A stretch of DNA of 64,000 bases from Pieris napi. Taxonomy: Eukaryota; Arthropoda; Insecta; Lepidoptera; Pieridae. A program made the position numbers and the translations under genes. Shown here piece by piece: positions 35,401 to 47,005 of this stretch. Position 1 is the first letter of the stretch, and each line of letters starts with the position of its first letter. The stretch spans positions 186,001-250,000 of the forward strand of contig NC_062239.1 of the NCBI RefSeq assembly GCF_905475465.1, read 5' to 3'. Below the pieces are notes generated by a model. The model was given only the letters and a program-made list of their open reading frames with translations. It searched no databases and had not been told where the DNA came from.

Positions 35401-37510
35401 CCGATACGATACGGTTCAAATTTGATAAAAATCAAATAAAATAACCTGCAAGTTATAAAACGACCCTAAGTAATAAAGAAAAAGGTTTGATTTTCAGTAG
35501 CCACTCTTGGGTCTCAGATGTGGGATTCCAGAGGCAGTACACGTCATAGAGTCGACATTTTTATAGATAATAGTTCGAAGCACTGAAATTCTTTACTACA
35601 TAGTAAGCTATTGTACATCACATAAGAATGTTGTCATATATTTTTTTCAATAATAATTATTTAGGAAAATTAATAGTATCACATTCGCCGCGAATATTTT
35701 GGAACTATATGGGAAAGCATCAGAAAATGGAATTCTCAAAATGCAAAGTGCAACCGTTAGGTCAGCAATTTTTCGACCATAACTCAGCGCTAAACGATCA
35801 TTTCAGAGTATCCCATCTCTTGAAAGCTCTAAAATGTTATACGATACAGGCCGGTAATATCGAGGTGCGCTATTTTTAATAGGCTATTCACAGCGGACGG
35901 CTAAGCTTTATAGGCTTTGGCATCGGTTTTATTAAAGCAAAATGTTGCCTAGGAGCGATTGATCAGAGTACACAAAGATGTCTTTATATTAAAAAACTAA
36001 TATTATATTTCGTTGGCAATTTTATGAATATTATCATAATTTTATGTTTAATTAAAAGATAATACTGTATTTTTAATTGATTCCTTATAGGTTTTCGGCC
36101 TTTGAACCTTAACCTAAGGACAGCTAAGTCTGCAACATATTTAAAAACCTTAATTATAGATTATTTCAAGGAAGCGGTGACTATGCTGACTATTTTTGTG
36201 TTTTTTTTAATAATAATTCTTTATTTTCTCCCATATTACATTTGAAAAAGTACATATATGAGTAAGCAACTAAATTTAAAGTTTCTAAAAAAGGAAAAGT
36301 CAGTTTTAAGTCAGTACAGTGCGGTAAATAATAAAAGCTGTAAAATTCCACCTTCAGCTTTTTGGATAAAACATCGTAAAATTTCGTTGATGCAAGAGAA
36401 TGTTTATTTAAAAAACTGGCAACATGATAAACTTAGTTTTAATAGGCTGAATTTAGGGTTTGTGTGTCTTTAATAATTTAACAAGTTTTCTCATTAATTA
36501 ATATTAGTTACCTTTTTCTAAAAACTCAGGAACGTATCACAAATATAACACAGAGAAATACTTAATAATATGTTTCCAAGTGAATGATAATAGGGAATCT
36601 ATAACCAACCGGAATGCGAGATAAAAAGAGAAAAATTGGTGAATATCTGTAGCAATATATTCCGCGCACGGACTTGTAATGTTCTCTATTTATATCTAGC
36701 GATATAGGTTTGGGCTCTCGCCACATTTACGTTTTAATATTATCTATTTATTTGATAGAACTGGGCTAAGTCCGAGATTGGTACATCTTATCTTATTTCT
36801 GCAATGTAGTTCACATTGAATGTGAACGTCCGTCCTATATAGCTTCTGGATAACATGCGACTAGTGAGAAGACTTAAGTGAAAAAACGTTTGAGTTTGCG
36901 TAATAGTGCCTGTTTGAATTAATGTCAATAGCTAAAATAGTAATATAGCAAATAAAATAAGGATGCAATAAGGATGCATGAAAGTATCGACGCTTCAACA
37001 GATTATATAATAAATATATGAGTCAGTTCTAAATCACTCTTACTTTACGATCGTAATGTTCTTCTTCTTTAAAAAATTCTCATAGAAAATTGCCTGCAGG
37101 ATATTACCGAACCAAATTTCTTAATTCAGAATTGTTCTAAAAAATAGAGAGGGAAATAGAGTAATCCTTATAAAATCGATCTGTCCCGGGTATCATTGTC
37201 AGTTCAGAGTTGCGGCCTGTCAGATGTCTGTCACAAGGGGACTGCTGCGTTTGAAATGTTGAAGATATTATTTCTCTCACCCGTGTTTAGTACAAAATTC
37301 ATAACGTGAACAAAAAGCATTGTTTGCTTTTATATTAAAGTCACCGTGAACTTTGACACGGCGAAGCGTTTCATATGTATAGACCACACCTATTTGATGG
37401 TTAGATTTAAGAACTTAATATATAATAAGTATTATGTTTTTATTAAATTATTTTTAAGGCCATAAATGCGTCAGTAATTTGCAATAATACAGAAACAGTT
37501 GGAGCGTGTT
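32500..37510. other. Intergenic AT-rich DNA, no gene recognised
   Basis: Many short open frames occur but none has domain-like sequence, splice context or coding composition. The stretch includes homopolymer runs (for example near 35090 and 36200) and no repeat that I recognise. Confidence 0.5.
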
Positions 37511-37513
37511 AAT

Positions 37514-37614
37514 ATGGAAAACTAAAAGTAATATTTTAGCATATTTATTAATATTATTATTAATTAATGGAAAACGAAAAGTAATATGCTAAAATATTAC
37601 TTTTAGTTTTCCAT
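37514..37614. repeat. 101-bp hairpin with perfect 32-bp arms
   Basis: The arm at 37514-37545 begins ATGGAAAACTAAAAGTAATA and ends TTTTAGCATATT. The arm at 37583-37614 is its exact reverse complement, separated by a 37-nt AT-rich spacer. The spacer contains a third, imperfect copy of the start of the arm (ATGGAAAACGAAAAGTAAT near 37567). It may be a fold-back element or a repair product. It lies about 430 bp before the hAT element and outside its target duplication. Confidence 0.9.
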
Positions 37615-38033
37615 TACATTCTATATTGATTAATAATAAAAGGCAAATAGATAGGATACAGGGCAAGGGCAAAAAGAATTGACCGGGCAAGCTGTTTTCT
37701 TTTTCAATCAGTAGCAGTCCCTTGAGGGTATAACGGACATCCCCGCCTATACCCTAGTACCGTGTATTCATGACTTAATTCATATGCTGTATAGGGGCAT
37801 TAGATAGAAACATCATATTGAGGGTTGAATCGGATTATTATTGATGATACATAGAAAATGGAATAACTTGTATTTTTATGTAATATTCTACCTGAATTTT
37901 GTAAAAACTTTGTTTTATAGATTCTGTTACTTGTTAAAATCTCAATACAATCAAAACACATATCTGCAAATTCAATGCGGCCAACAATTACAAAATTGTT
38001 TCCAATGAAGCGTGAATTTATTCTAAGTAATAA

Positions 38034-38041
38034 CTTGATAG
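38034..38041 (+). repeat. 8-bp target-site duplication of the hAT element, left copy
   Basis: CTTGATAG here is repeated exactly at 42556-42563, immediately outside the opposite terminal repeat. An 8-bp duplication is the hallmark of hAT insertion. Confidence 0.9.
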
Positions 38042-38474
38042 TAGTGTTGCCCAAATGCAAGACCAAGACGAGACTTAGGCCAGTCTTGGTATTGTCTTGC
38101 GTCAATACACCTGGTCTCGGTCTTGGTATTGGTATTGCGCTCTCAGTCTTGGTCTTGGTCTTGATCTTGCAGCAAGAGTCTCGCAAGTCTCGCAAGACTT
38201 GCAAATACCTATTAGCCTATTGCTATTTGTGGGGGTTTGCGGGCTATCTTGGAGCATTCACCAATGTACAATGTTCATCAACCAATAATAGCAGGCAGGC
38301 TACAGGCATTGTGTTGAGATTAGCAGATTTCATTACAGTGTGCGTAGGTACATTTTTTAGGCAATTTGTCGTACTCGTGACTGGCGCGCTTTGCTACGTA
38401 GGTACTGTCGTTAAAGTATGTGTAAGAAAGAAACGATGTAGGCACCTACTACAACAAAATTGTATTCCTTAGAA

Positions 38475-38506
38475 AAATAATCGTCGTACCTACACGACGA
38501 TTATTT
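38475..38506. repeat. 13-bp palindrome with 6-nt loop inside the hAT element
   Basis: AAATAATCGTCGT and ACGACGATTATTT are exact reverse complements around ACCTAC. It lies in the left half of the hAT element, before the nested Tc1-like copy. Confidence 0.85.
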
Positions 38507-38725
38507 ATTTAGTAAATCATCGCTGAAGACAATAGTCGCTACTAGAGTAGGTACGATAGAAGTTGATAAACCGACACTGCAATTCTCGATGATTTTAAAA
38601 CAAAATGCGTAAAGCAATATGACGTCGCTCATATTTGGAGCTTTTCCACGTTTCAAGTTTGTTAAAATCACCCACTTCCAATTTTGCAATGCAATGTCCT
38701 TTAAAAAGGTATAATAGGTAATCTA

Positions 38726-38847
38726 CACTCGCGAGCAAACAAATCGACTCAAGCGCTACCTCTGCATTCAAAGATTGTTTTAAGTGAAAGCATACAACAT
38801 TTTAATAAAAATGATATGTCATTTGAAAGCTTGAAACCTAAGCTTTA
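38726..38847 (+). repeat. Left terminal inverted repeat of the Tc1-like element
   Basis: It begins CACTCGCGAGCAAACAAATC at the TA target and matches the reverse complement of 40251-40372 almost throughout. Confidence 0.9.
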
Positions 38848-39060
38848 AAAAAAACATCAACACGATTAAATAAAACGACTATCAACATGTGAATTTGCGA
38901 AATTAGAGCGTATGGGACAAATTACTCACTACGCTACCAGCCAGTTGCGCTACCCTCTACCTCTATAAAACCCCCGTTACCTTTCAACCTTTATCAGCCG
39001 CTTATCAACAGTTGACCGATACACATCTCCGCAATCTGCATTCATTATTTTCAAGAAACC

Positions 39061-40117
39061 ATGGATACCCCACCTCAAGAAGCCGCTCAAGTTTTTGTCT
39101 TATTGCAACAAGGACTCAGTCAGCGAGTAGTCGCTTCCCAGCTTCACTTGAGTCAATCTGCTGTATCCCGATTATACAGACGATAGACAAGAGACTCTAG
39201 CATTCACTCGGAGACCAACAACCAGCCGCAACCGTTGTACTTCTGAACGAGACGACCGTTTCATTGTCTCAACCTCCCTGTGAAATCGGCACCTTACGGG
39301 TGTCGACGTGCAGAGCGAGCTGAGACGTGTTCAAGGTATAGCTGTCAGCGAGTGAATAGCAAGAAGACATCTGAAGGAAGCCAACCTGACACCAAAAAAG
39401 CCTGCAACGGGCCCCAAATTGACTGCAGGCCACCGGCAAGCTCGGCTACAGTTTGCTCGAGAGCATCTTAACTTACACATTGGGCAATGGCGGTCGATCC
39501 TGTTGACTGACGAGTGCAGGATGTGTCTGCATGACAGTGACAGGAGAGGCCGGGTCTACAGGCGTCCGGGAGAGCGATTTTCCTAATGCTGATTCGCAGA
39601 AATCGTTGCCTATGGTGGCGGTTCTTGCATGATGTTGGCTGGTATCTCGTTGGAGGGTAAAACCCAGCTCGTTTTCGTGCCTGGAGTAGGCCGAAGAGCA
39701 GGACTGACAGCTGATGGGTACATCACAAATATTCTTCTGGAACATGTTGTGACCTACGCAGGATTTGTTGATGAAGACTTCATCCTAATGCATGACAATT
39801 GTCGATGCCACAGAGCGCGCGTTACTCAGCAGTTTCTTCGAGAAGTCGATTTGCGCACAATGGACTGGCCTACGCTCGGTCCAGACATAAATCCCGTCGA
39901 GCATTTATGGGATGAGCTCAAACAAAGGGTACGAGCAAGAAATCAAGCCCATTCGAGCCTTGAAGAATTGAAAGCAGCTTTGTTAGAGGAGTGGGAAGGT
40001 ATTCCTCAAGACACCGTCAAAAAATGAATAAGGTCGATGAAGAACCAAATACGGGCTGTTATTAGGGCTAGGGGGGCAATACCAATTAGTGAACCAATAA
40101 ATGTCGATGTTCTTTAA
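39061..40117 (+). pseudogene. Tc1-family DD34E transposase, broken by a frameshift and stops
   Basis: The frame starts at an ATG (MDTPPQEAAQVFVLLQQGLS, then SQSAVSRLYRR), the helix-turn-helix DNA-binding region, and is lost at a TAG at 39184. After a frameshift the rest reads in one frame with further stops: NRCTSERDDRFIVSTSL, then ELRRVQGIAVSE. LLTDECRM carries the first catalytic Asp (near 39509), LMHDNCRCHRARV the second (near 39794) and DINPVEHLWDELKQR the Glu, with 34 residues between the second Asp and the Glu. The longest intact piece is 39629-40027. A TGA at 40025 interrupts the C-terminus, which continues IRSMKNQIRAVIRA to a TAA at 40115. It would normally bind the terminal repeats and cut and paste the element. 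This copy is inactive. Confidence 0.9.
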
Positions 40118-40250
40118 AAAAAAAAAACGTGTTTTATTTGTCAATTCTGAACACAACTCCTTTACCCAAAATTTCATTTTTCCCCCATTTAAGTTCAGAC
40201 ACCAATAATAAAAAAAAGATTCATGGATATTAATAATGATGACATCTCAT

Positions 40251-40372
40251 AAAAGCTGAAGTTTTAAGCTTTCAAATGACATATAATTTTTATTAAAATG
40301 TTGTATGGTTTCACTTAAAACAATCTTTGAATGCAGAGGTAGCGCTTGAGTCGATTTGTTTGCTCGCGAGTG
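40251..40372 (-). repeat. Right terminal inverted repeat of the Tc1-like element
   Basis: It ends TTTGCTCGCGAGTG, next to the TA target duplication, and pairs with 38726-38847. Confidence 0.9.
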
Positions 40373-40699
40373 TATATTTATAAAAATGAAACCCGTTTTC
40401 CGTTGTCACGACATAACATGAAAACGGTTTGACCGATTTGTCTGATTTTTTTTTTATAATATACCTTGAAGTACGAAGATGGTTCTTACGGAGAAAAGTT
40501 AAAATAAAATTGAGTGAATCAGTCAAAAAACACTTTTCTATATTCCCATACAAAATATTCATAATAATACTTAAAAGTGAATTTGAACTTTAATACCATA
40601 GCATAAAGTTCAAGTGTTAGTGAAGGGGTTCCGGGAAGGTACATTTTTATTTTTTGACATAATGTATTTGTTGTCTTATCAATTTTCTTTTTTTATCTT

Positions 40700-40794
40700 A
40701 CTAGCTAGACCGGTGTCCCGAATAGCAGAATAAGTATTTTAAACAAATAAAGAATCGACTGTTAGGCGGTACGATGTTCGCCAGGCCAGCTAGT
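40700..40794 (-). repeat. Short fold-back element end (ACTAGCTGG...CCTAACAGTCG type)
   Basis: The block begins ACTAGCTAGACCGGTGTCCC and ends CAGGCCAGCTAGT, so the two ends are imperfect inverted repeats. On the minus strand it reads ACTAGCTGGCCTGGCGAACA then TCGTACCGCCTAACAG, which I recognise as a common lepidopteran dispersed repeat. It lies inside the right half of the hAT element. Confidence 0.5.
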
Positions 40795-42555
40795 AATAAT
40801 ATAAACTAGGTATATTTTTATTACTTACAACAATTTTTATAAAATCTACCTATCCTTACGACTACATTCTTCCTTGCGAGGACAACATAATCTATTTGCG
40901 TCCGTTCTGAGCACCCGGAAACTTATTTTATTCTTTAGAACATGGGCAGTGGCGGCGACCTTTGACATGAAAGCGACGGCGGCAACACAAAGTCTAGAAG
41001 CGGACTAAATTTTTACCTATTTTGGTGGGGTTTTCAATGTTGGCATTAGCACAGAAAAATAAAATTAAGTAAACACAACGTTTATCCACTTTTTAATAAC
41101 TAGGTATCCACGATAGAATATTTTTTCTACTAATTTCCTAAGTACTCAGTCTAAATATCTTTTTCATAATTTTTGTTTTTCAATAATATGTTGTGTGTAA
41201 TTGAATGGTAAATTCTAAATCTTACTAGAGAGCTTTTTTAAAATAAACTTATTGAAAGCACTGACATGGCATATACACTTTTCAATCTTGCTGCTCACAT
41301 TTTAGTACCTAGGTATCACTCACTATCTATCATTTACCGATATTAACAATGATTATTTCGAAATCAAAATATTCGCAATTCAATAGATGCAATACCTACT
41401 TAGTTATTAATTATCATCTCGCCCGACAGCTTTTAACGCTGTAGTGTTCGAATTCAAGCCAGTGGCAGTGTGAGAATGTATTTAAATAAAAGAAACTCAG
41501 AGCATTCAATTTATACCTACCTACTGCTGGGACATCTTCAAGGTCATTTAATTTTATACTCCTATACCAACCCTACCAAAATAGGTAAAAATTTGTGTGC
41601 CTCTGTCCGTACTCTTTGTCGGCGAATGCGGCGCTCAGTGTCAAATGCTGTGTTACACTTGTTGCAAACCGCGGCGTCTTTGTCGGTAAATTATCAAATA
41701 AGTAGGTATATAATACACCGACCGACCAACAGTTTATTCGCAGAACGTCATATTTCCCGAATCAACTTTGAACCTTAATTCTTTAGCGATAAACTTGAAA
41801 ATCTGTTAAAGAAATTTGATAGATTGTAGTAGCTTGATGTGCTGGCGTCTGTACCATAATATTGGCTGCCGTAGAAACTGTTACTAGACCTACTCGACTC
41901 GCTGTTAGTTTTTAATTTTGCTAAATAGAAGAATAATATAAACTTTGAAACATAAGTTTCACACCTACATGATGTTTATATAATTTTGTTAGCTATAATT
42001 TTAAGCACATACCAACCTACGAGTACTAACGTTAGATCTGCACATTAGACATAAACAAGCATAACATATTATTATAGGTAGATACCTACAAGGTATGAAC
42101 TTTGCTAGAAAGTTATTAGGGAACAGATTTGTGAGTATTAACACGCTACCTGCTTAATAAATTGTTGAAATATAATAAGTACTTACCTACCTAATCAATA
42201 CAATACGTTTCAGGGTGCTTTCAGACGAGCGGCACGTTGCCAATTGCAAATACAACTGCAACCCTTAGTTTAGTGTTATGATTTGTGATACCCTACGGTT
42301 TTGATACTGGGGAACGTTTCTCAAAATCGGGATTGAAACCAAATACCTACTTAATAACGCCCAAATCTCAGTTTGTCTTAACTGCAAGACGCAAGAGTCT
42401 TGCAGGCTTAAGTATTGTCTTGCTCAAGTCTTGCAGGGTTCAGTCTTGGTATTGGTCTTGCTCTAATAAGGCGGTCTTGGTATTGGTATTGGTCTTGCAA
42501 AAACGCAAGAACAAGACCAAGACTGCAAGACCAAGACCAATTTTGGGCAACACTA

Positions 42556-42563
42556 CTTGATAG
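42556..42563 (+). repeat. 8-bp target-site duplication of the hAT element, right copy
   Basis: CTTGATAG, identical to 38034-38041, directly follows the right terminal repeat. Confidence 0.9.
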
Positions 42564-45430
42564 TTTTCTGAATTGGACGTTGCCACGTGTGGTCGTGTTG
42601 TGAAGTCACGGTAGTTAGAAAATAAATTGAATATCGGCCGGTGTCGGGGTCGCCAGATTGAGTTATATTTTAGCAACATCGTAAATTTAATCGAAAGATT
42701 GCGGGTAGTTTCAATTTATCTTTCACGATTTTTGTCCATTAATTTCTAAATTTTAATGCTGATCAGAAATTAAAAATGACAAGCACCGAGCCTTAAGTAT
42801 TGTCCATTGAATTTAAAGTATTAATTCCTAGACAATAACTATGTGCTCTATGTCCCATTCGGAGGTTTTTCAAAACTACCTTTGACGCTTTCAGATCACG
42901 TGAATGCAGGCACTTTGTAAAAGGTAGAGATAGAGGTTTTGTGGTTGATTGGCGACCTGAATCATAAAAGGTAGTCTTAAAAGTTTTCCAGGATTGCGTC
43001 TCAACGACTCAGCTAACTTTGACATCGAACCATTACATAAGTTGCAGGCCCATTCCAGTCGAAATTGACGCGAATTCATTTTATTTATCACCGCCGCAAA
43101 CATCCGCGGCTTTATGCCTCCTACGGCTATAGTAAAGAAAGACGAGTATGAAAACATATATATCGTATATGCTTTTGACCTGGTTTCGTATATTTTAAAA
43201 CATAGGTGCTCTTGTAGTAAATTTGTATCAGTTTAAATGTTAATAAAAAGTGTGTGAAATACAGTACAAATTATAATATACTCGTATTATAAGTTGTTAA
43301 TTACTACACAGAATCATTTTAATGTGAACTGTGCTTGCTTTGGAAATAAAAATTCGAGTTTCGCATAGAAATTAGCTTTGTTTATTTATTAATGATTACT
43401 TATTAAGTAACTTATGTATAATGAAAATTAAAGGAATATCAAACTTATACCTAGCTGCGCAGTTGTTTACCTTAAAAGTTTCCTCATTTCCTGTTAGTAA
43501 GTAGTATTTATTTTCGGTTTTCTCATTTTTACAATTTGTACTATGCTACTGCGGAGAAAGTGAATTTTGATGCGGCGTTTTTATGTGTTTTGGAACGTTT
43601 ACAGCCCCCCTCGATCCCTCCTTCTTTGTCTCCAAATGATATCGTCTATTCCGATTTTGCTTAGTTTAAGATACGTTTCAACATCGATTCTAGTTTGCTC
43701 AATATATTGTAGAAGAGAATTTTCAATTTGCTAAATATTTCTACAGAATACTTAGTTTCGAGCGTCATGCATACGCGTTATTGTCAAGCAAAGCAAACAA
43801 AAAAATATGATTCGGTACATAATACGTCCCCAACGTCTAGTTACCTAACGTTAGAATTGATAATTGACGTGTCATCCTAAAACTGTCAAAATGGTTGACA
43901 GGTACATATTTACAATTACCGAATACCGAATTTTCCACTTATATCTTTGATGAAAGCTAATTTTGTATGTTATGAATAAATATGGTTTGAAACAACTAGA
44001 CTTGTAGAAAGCAAAATACTTTTTTCGAAATATTCTTCACTTTTTGCCGTAACCTTTAAATTTCAAACAAAATATGTACGTAATTCTGCGTCTCTTTCAT
44101 TGTACATTTTTGCGGCAAGTAGGTGGTATTCTGTGCCTCACATACGTCGGAGACATCACCGTACGAACAAGCGTTACTCCCGCCCATAGACAAACATCTA
44201 ATCATTCACTGCTTCTAATTAACGCATGCATGTTCTCAAAAATGAAACATCTATTTGGTATTAGCTTATAGTTATTTGCCAAAATTCTAAACTTTAGTAA
44301 ACCTAATATTAAAGGACAATGTGTCTTGAAAGTATGTTGCACACAATATTCATGGTAACACCGACTGCTCTAAGCGTCCACCAACTTTTCTGGCAACATT
44401 TCAATATTCTCCACTATACTATGACAAATTTAGACAAACACCCATTCAACACATGTATAAAGCTTAACGCATATATCGGATACACGAACCATACTAACGT
44501 ATTTGGGCTTTTGGCCTAAATTGTATGATTGGCATAAGCTGATAGACATAGGCACTATTAACAAAAACTACTAACAAAAAGGTAACCTTTTTGCAGATTA
44601 AGTACAATATTTAAAAACTTAATAGATAAGTATCAAAGTAGCCGGTACGCTGTATACAAAGGCATTACGTAATTTGCCTACAATTCCTTATAAAAGTAGG
44701 TGAAATGCGCACAAGGCACGAGCTCATATAAATTAGTTCCCACTTGCATAGATAAACCGATAATACTGTAGCTTAAACCTTAAAACGATAATTACTGACG
44801 TAAAAGAGCACTAAACACTTGCCGGCACTATCTGATTCTAACGAGATGGTATTCAAACACGCGATGTTATGCAACCTTAATACCTTGCTACGTAACATCA
44901 TATCATAACATCCATTGCTCCGCAAACAAGAGATCCGGGACCGTCGTATCATACAGAATTAAATGTACGAGGCAATGTACAGATATAATTTATTTATTTC
45001 CAGATTGAATAGAGGTATTAAGTCAGAACGTTTCGCTTGTGGTGAATTAGAAAGAGGCTCGCTTTTTCAGCTTAAAACTACTTTAACTTGTAAATGAGAG
45101 TATTTTGATCTTTATATTATATTATTTATTTGTGCTGATCATTGTTAATCAAATAGATTAATTGCATCACATATTACTAACAGATAGACTGAGAATGTTG
45201 GTACCAGTACATTTATATTTGATATATAATATCAATAAATTCAAGGATTTAAGTAGAGTTTCCGTTCTGAAATGCCGTAATTTTCATGTTGGTCAACTCA
45301 TTACTTATATATATCAATATAAAAGAGAGCCAGAAAGACTTGTACCGCTCTCTGCACCATCTAGGGGTCATTAAGTCAAGTAAATAACAAAAATCGGGTG
45401 GATTCCTTTTTAGCAAATTCTTTCGCGTTT
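42564..45430. other. Intergenic DNA, no gene recognised
   Basis: AT-rich sequence with short unsupported frames. A GC-richer patch at about 42980-43135 is the only compositional change. No exon structure or known repeat was seen. Confidence 0.5.
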
Positions 45431-45432
45431 TA

Positions 45433-45540
45433 CTAGGGAATTCAATCTCGAATCGAGATTGTTAATTCCAGATCTCGTGGGATCAACAATTACAATCTCG
45501 CGAGATCTCGGTATTTTCGAGATCTCGGATAGTTCCCGAA
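45433..45540. repeat. Cluster of GAGATCTCG-type palindromes, possible transposon end
   Basis: After TAGGGAATTC comes the perfect palindrome CAATCTCGAATCGAGATTG (45443-45461), then AGATCTCG, CAATCTCGCGAGATCTCGG and TTTTCGAGATCTCGG, ending ATAGTTCCCGAA. The dense short palindromes and the GGGAA/TTCCC edges recall the subterminal region of a hAT-type element, but a clean terminal repeat pair and target duplication were not found. Confidence 0.5.
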
Positions 45541-46439
45541 AACCAATTGTTTTAATCAAAAAACTGAAACACGATGAAAACTGTTAACATGTGTTTGAAA
45601 TGTTAATTAAGATACGACATTATTATTAAGAAAAATCTTTAGATTTCTTTAAAACATAGTTATTATTTTATTTATTCATACTTGGTTGCAATAAAAATAA
45701 AAGAAACACAAATAACACAATACATAACGAGATTGCATTCAACATCAGGAAAACTTATTTGTTAATTTATTTTCTTATAATGAAGTATAAAATACGTAAC
45801 CCAAACTTTTTTAGGAAATTTGCATTTTCTTAATTCTAATTATATTACTTTATCAAAAAGAAATATTTTTAAGCCGTGTAAGATAGCAAATCAGAGTTGT
45901 TTGATGTCAAAATGTAAACAAGCTGTGTTTACTTTCACACAATTTCCCCAAATTGAAATTAATGTTTACCTCAACGTTCGAGAATTTCATAATTTACCCT
46001 ATATGTGCCTCACTCACCTTGTCTTTCAAGGTAATTAGGTAAGGCAGTTTATCAAGCACGGCCAGATTTAACATAATATCAATTACCTGAGATATTACCA
46101 AATTTGTATAATGTTTTAATAAGCCAACGGGGAACTAAACGTAGGCAAGCCAAAATTAAAATAATATTTTTCAAAGATTGTATTAATCATTTCTAAAATG
46201 ACCTTCATTCTTCTCCCGTGCGTGTAGAATAATGTTCGAATTAAAGAAAGTATTACGTTTCTAAAATTACGTTGCCTTGAAGTTGGAAATAACTTTAACT
46301 TAGCTAAGCTAAGCTCTAACATAGTTCACATAATTTAGTTAGCTCACTCGGTTTAGTTTTGTTGTTAGCTGTTGAGATTCTATATTGAAGAATTATTTTC
46401 ATACCACCTATAATTTATATTATTCTCTTATATTCCATC

Positions 46440-46860
46440 GTGTTCAATCCCAAAACTGCTTCTAATTTTTGGGAGCCCTACGCTCTACGAAAACTATATA
46501 CTTGAAATCCCATCTCTCTCTTCCCGGCGAATCATTTCAGGTCTCTGCAGTGAAGCTATGGAATTCACTTCCCGTCCCTATTCACTTAGCTCCTTCTCTA
46601 TCTTTCATTATTTTTATCTCTACTGTACAAGCATTATCTGTCTACATCGTATTCCTAACTTTTTATTATTATTGTCCTTTTCACTGTTTGCATATGTTTT
46701 AATTGCTATGTTTTGTTCCATTAGTTTTGTCTAAAAACTATATGTCTAATGTATTTTTGCACTTCTTGCGCTTACCTTATCTAATTTAAAAAAAATCTCA
46801 TAGCGGTTGCCCGGAAGCGATCACTCGAAAGCGATACGGCCGACTGTTGCCCTCCTTTTT
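46440..46860 (+). mobile_element. Jockey-like LINE, C-terminal fragment with 3' UTR
   Basis: The frame at 46469-46702 reads KSHLSLPGESFQVSAVKLWN followed by SLPVPIHLAPSLSFI. This matches the conserved last segment of insect LINE reverse transcriptases (S--AV-LWNSLP--IR---S). The frame then decays into hydrophobic sequence. At 46801 it is followed by GGTTGCCCGGAAGCGATCAC and TCGAAAGCGATACGGCCG, the 3'-UTR motif of the same abundant lepidopteran LINE family, in the same orientation. Everything upstream, including the polymerase core, is missing. Confidence 0.7.
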
Positions 46861-47005
46861 ATTTAATTTATTTATTTACACTTCATTGCCATAGAACACA
46901 TAATTATACATATAGAAAAAAAAACAAAAAGTAGGTTACATGAGTTATTAGGCAACGGGCGGCCTTATCGCTAACAAGCGTTTTTTTCCAGGTCCTTTAA
47001 TTATG
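46861..47005 (-). mobile_element. LINE 3' end in opposite orientation
   Basis: On the minus strand this reads GCGATAAGGCCGCCCGTTGC, then an A/T-rich spacer, CAATGAAGTGTAAATAAATA and an A-rich tail toward 46861. It is the 3'-UTR and tail of the LINE family seen at 46801 (plus) and 16079 (minus). It meets the plus-strand copy tail to tail. Confidence 0.6.

Larger units (their letters stand above)
38726..40372 (+). mobile_element. Tc1-like transposon with 122-bp terminal inverted repeats
   Basis: The element is 1647 bp long, is flanked by the TA target duplication (38724-38725 and 40373-40374) and starts CACTCGCGAGCAAACAAATC. The terminal repeats cover roughly 38726-38847 and 40251-40372 and match closely over about 120 bp with a few differences, which suggests a moderately old insertion. 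It carries one broken transposase gene on the plus strand. It is nested inside the hAT element and so is the younger insertion. Confidence 0.93.
38042..42555. mobile_element. hAT-type transposon (non-autonomous copy) hosting a nested Tc1-like element
   Basis: The ends are matching inverted repeats, TAGTGTTGCCCAAA at 38042 and its reverse complement TTTGGGCAACACTA ending at 42555, flanked by the 8-bp duplication CTTGATAG. Both ends continue into dense short repeats of CTTGGT, TATTGG and TCTTGCAAGAC (38060-38205 and 42365-42540), oriented as mirror images. This is typical of the subterminal transposase-binding regions of hAT elements. Without the nested Tc1-like copy the element is about 2.87 kb. 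I found no hAT transposase: the open frames over the subterminal repeats (rich in LVLVL or GLGLG) are low-complexity by-products. It is therefore a non-autonomous or gutted copy. Confidence 0.85.

Noticed and set aside
37975..38472. 165-residue open frame with LVLVLILQQESRKSRKTC
   Set aside because: It runs through the CTTGGT/TCTTGCAAG subterminal repeats of the hAT element. The low-complexity residues are a by-product of the DNA repeat.
39473..39745. 90-residue minus-strand frame
   Set aside because: It is the antisense shadow of the Tc1-like transposase.
42285..42679. Overlapping frames on both strands with LVLVL and DQDQ runs
   Set aside because: Same cause, at the right subterminal region of the hAT element.
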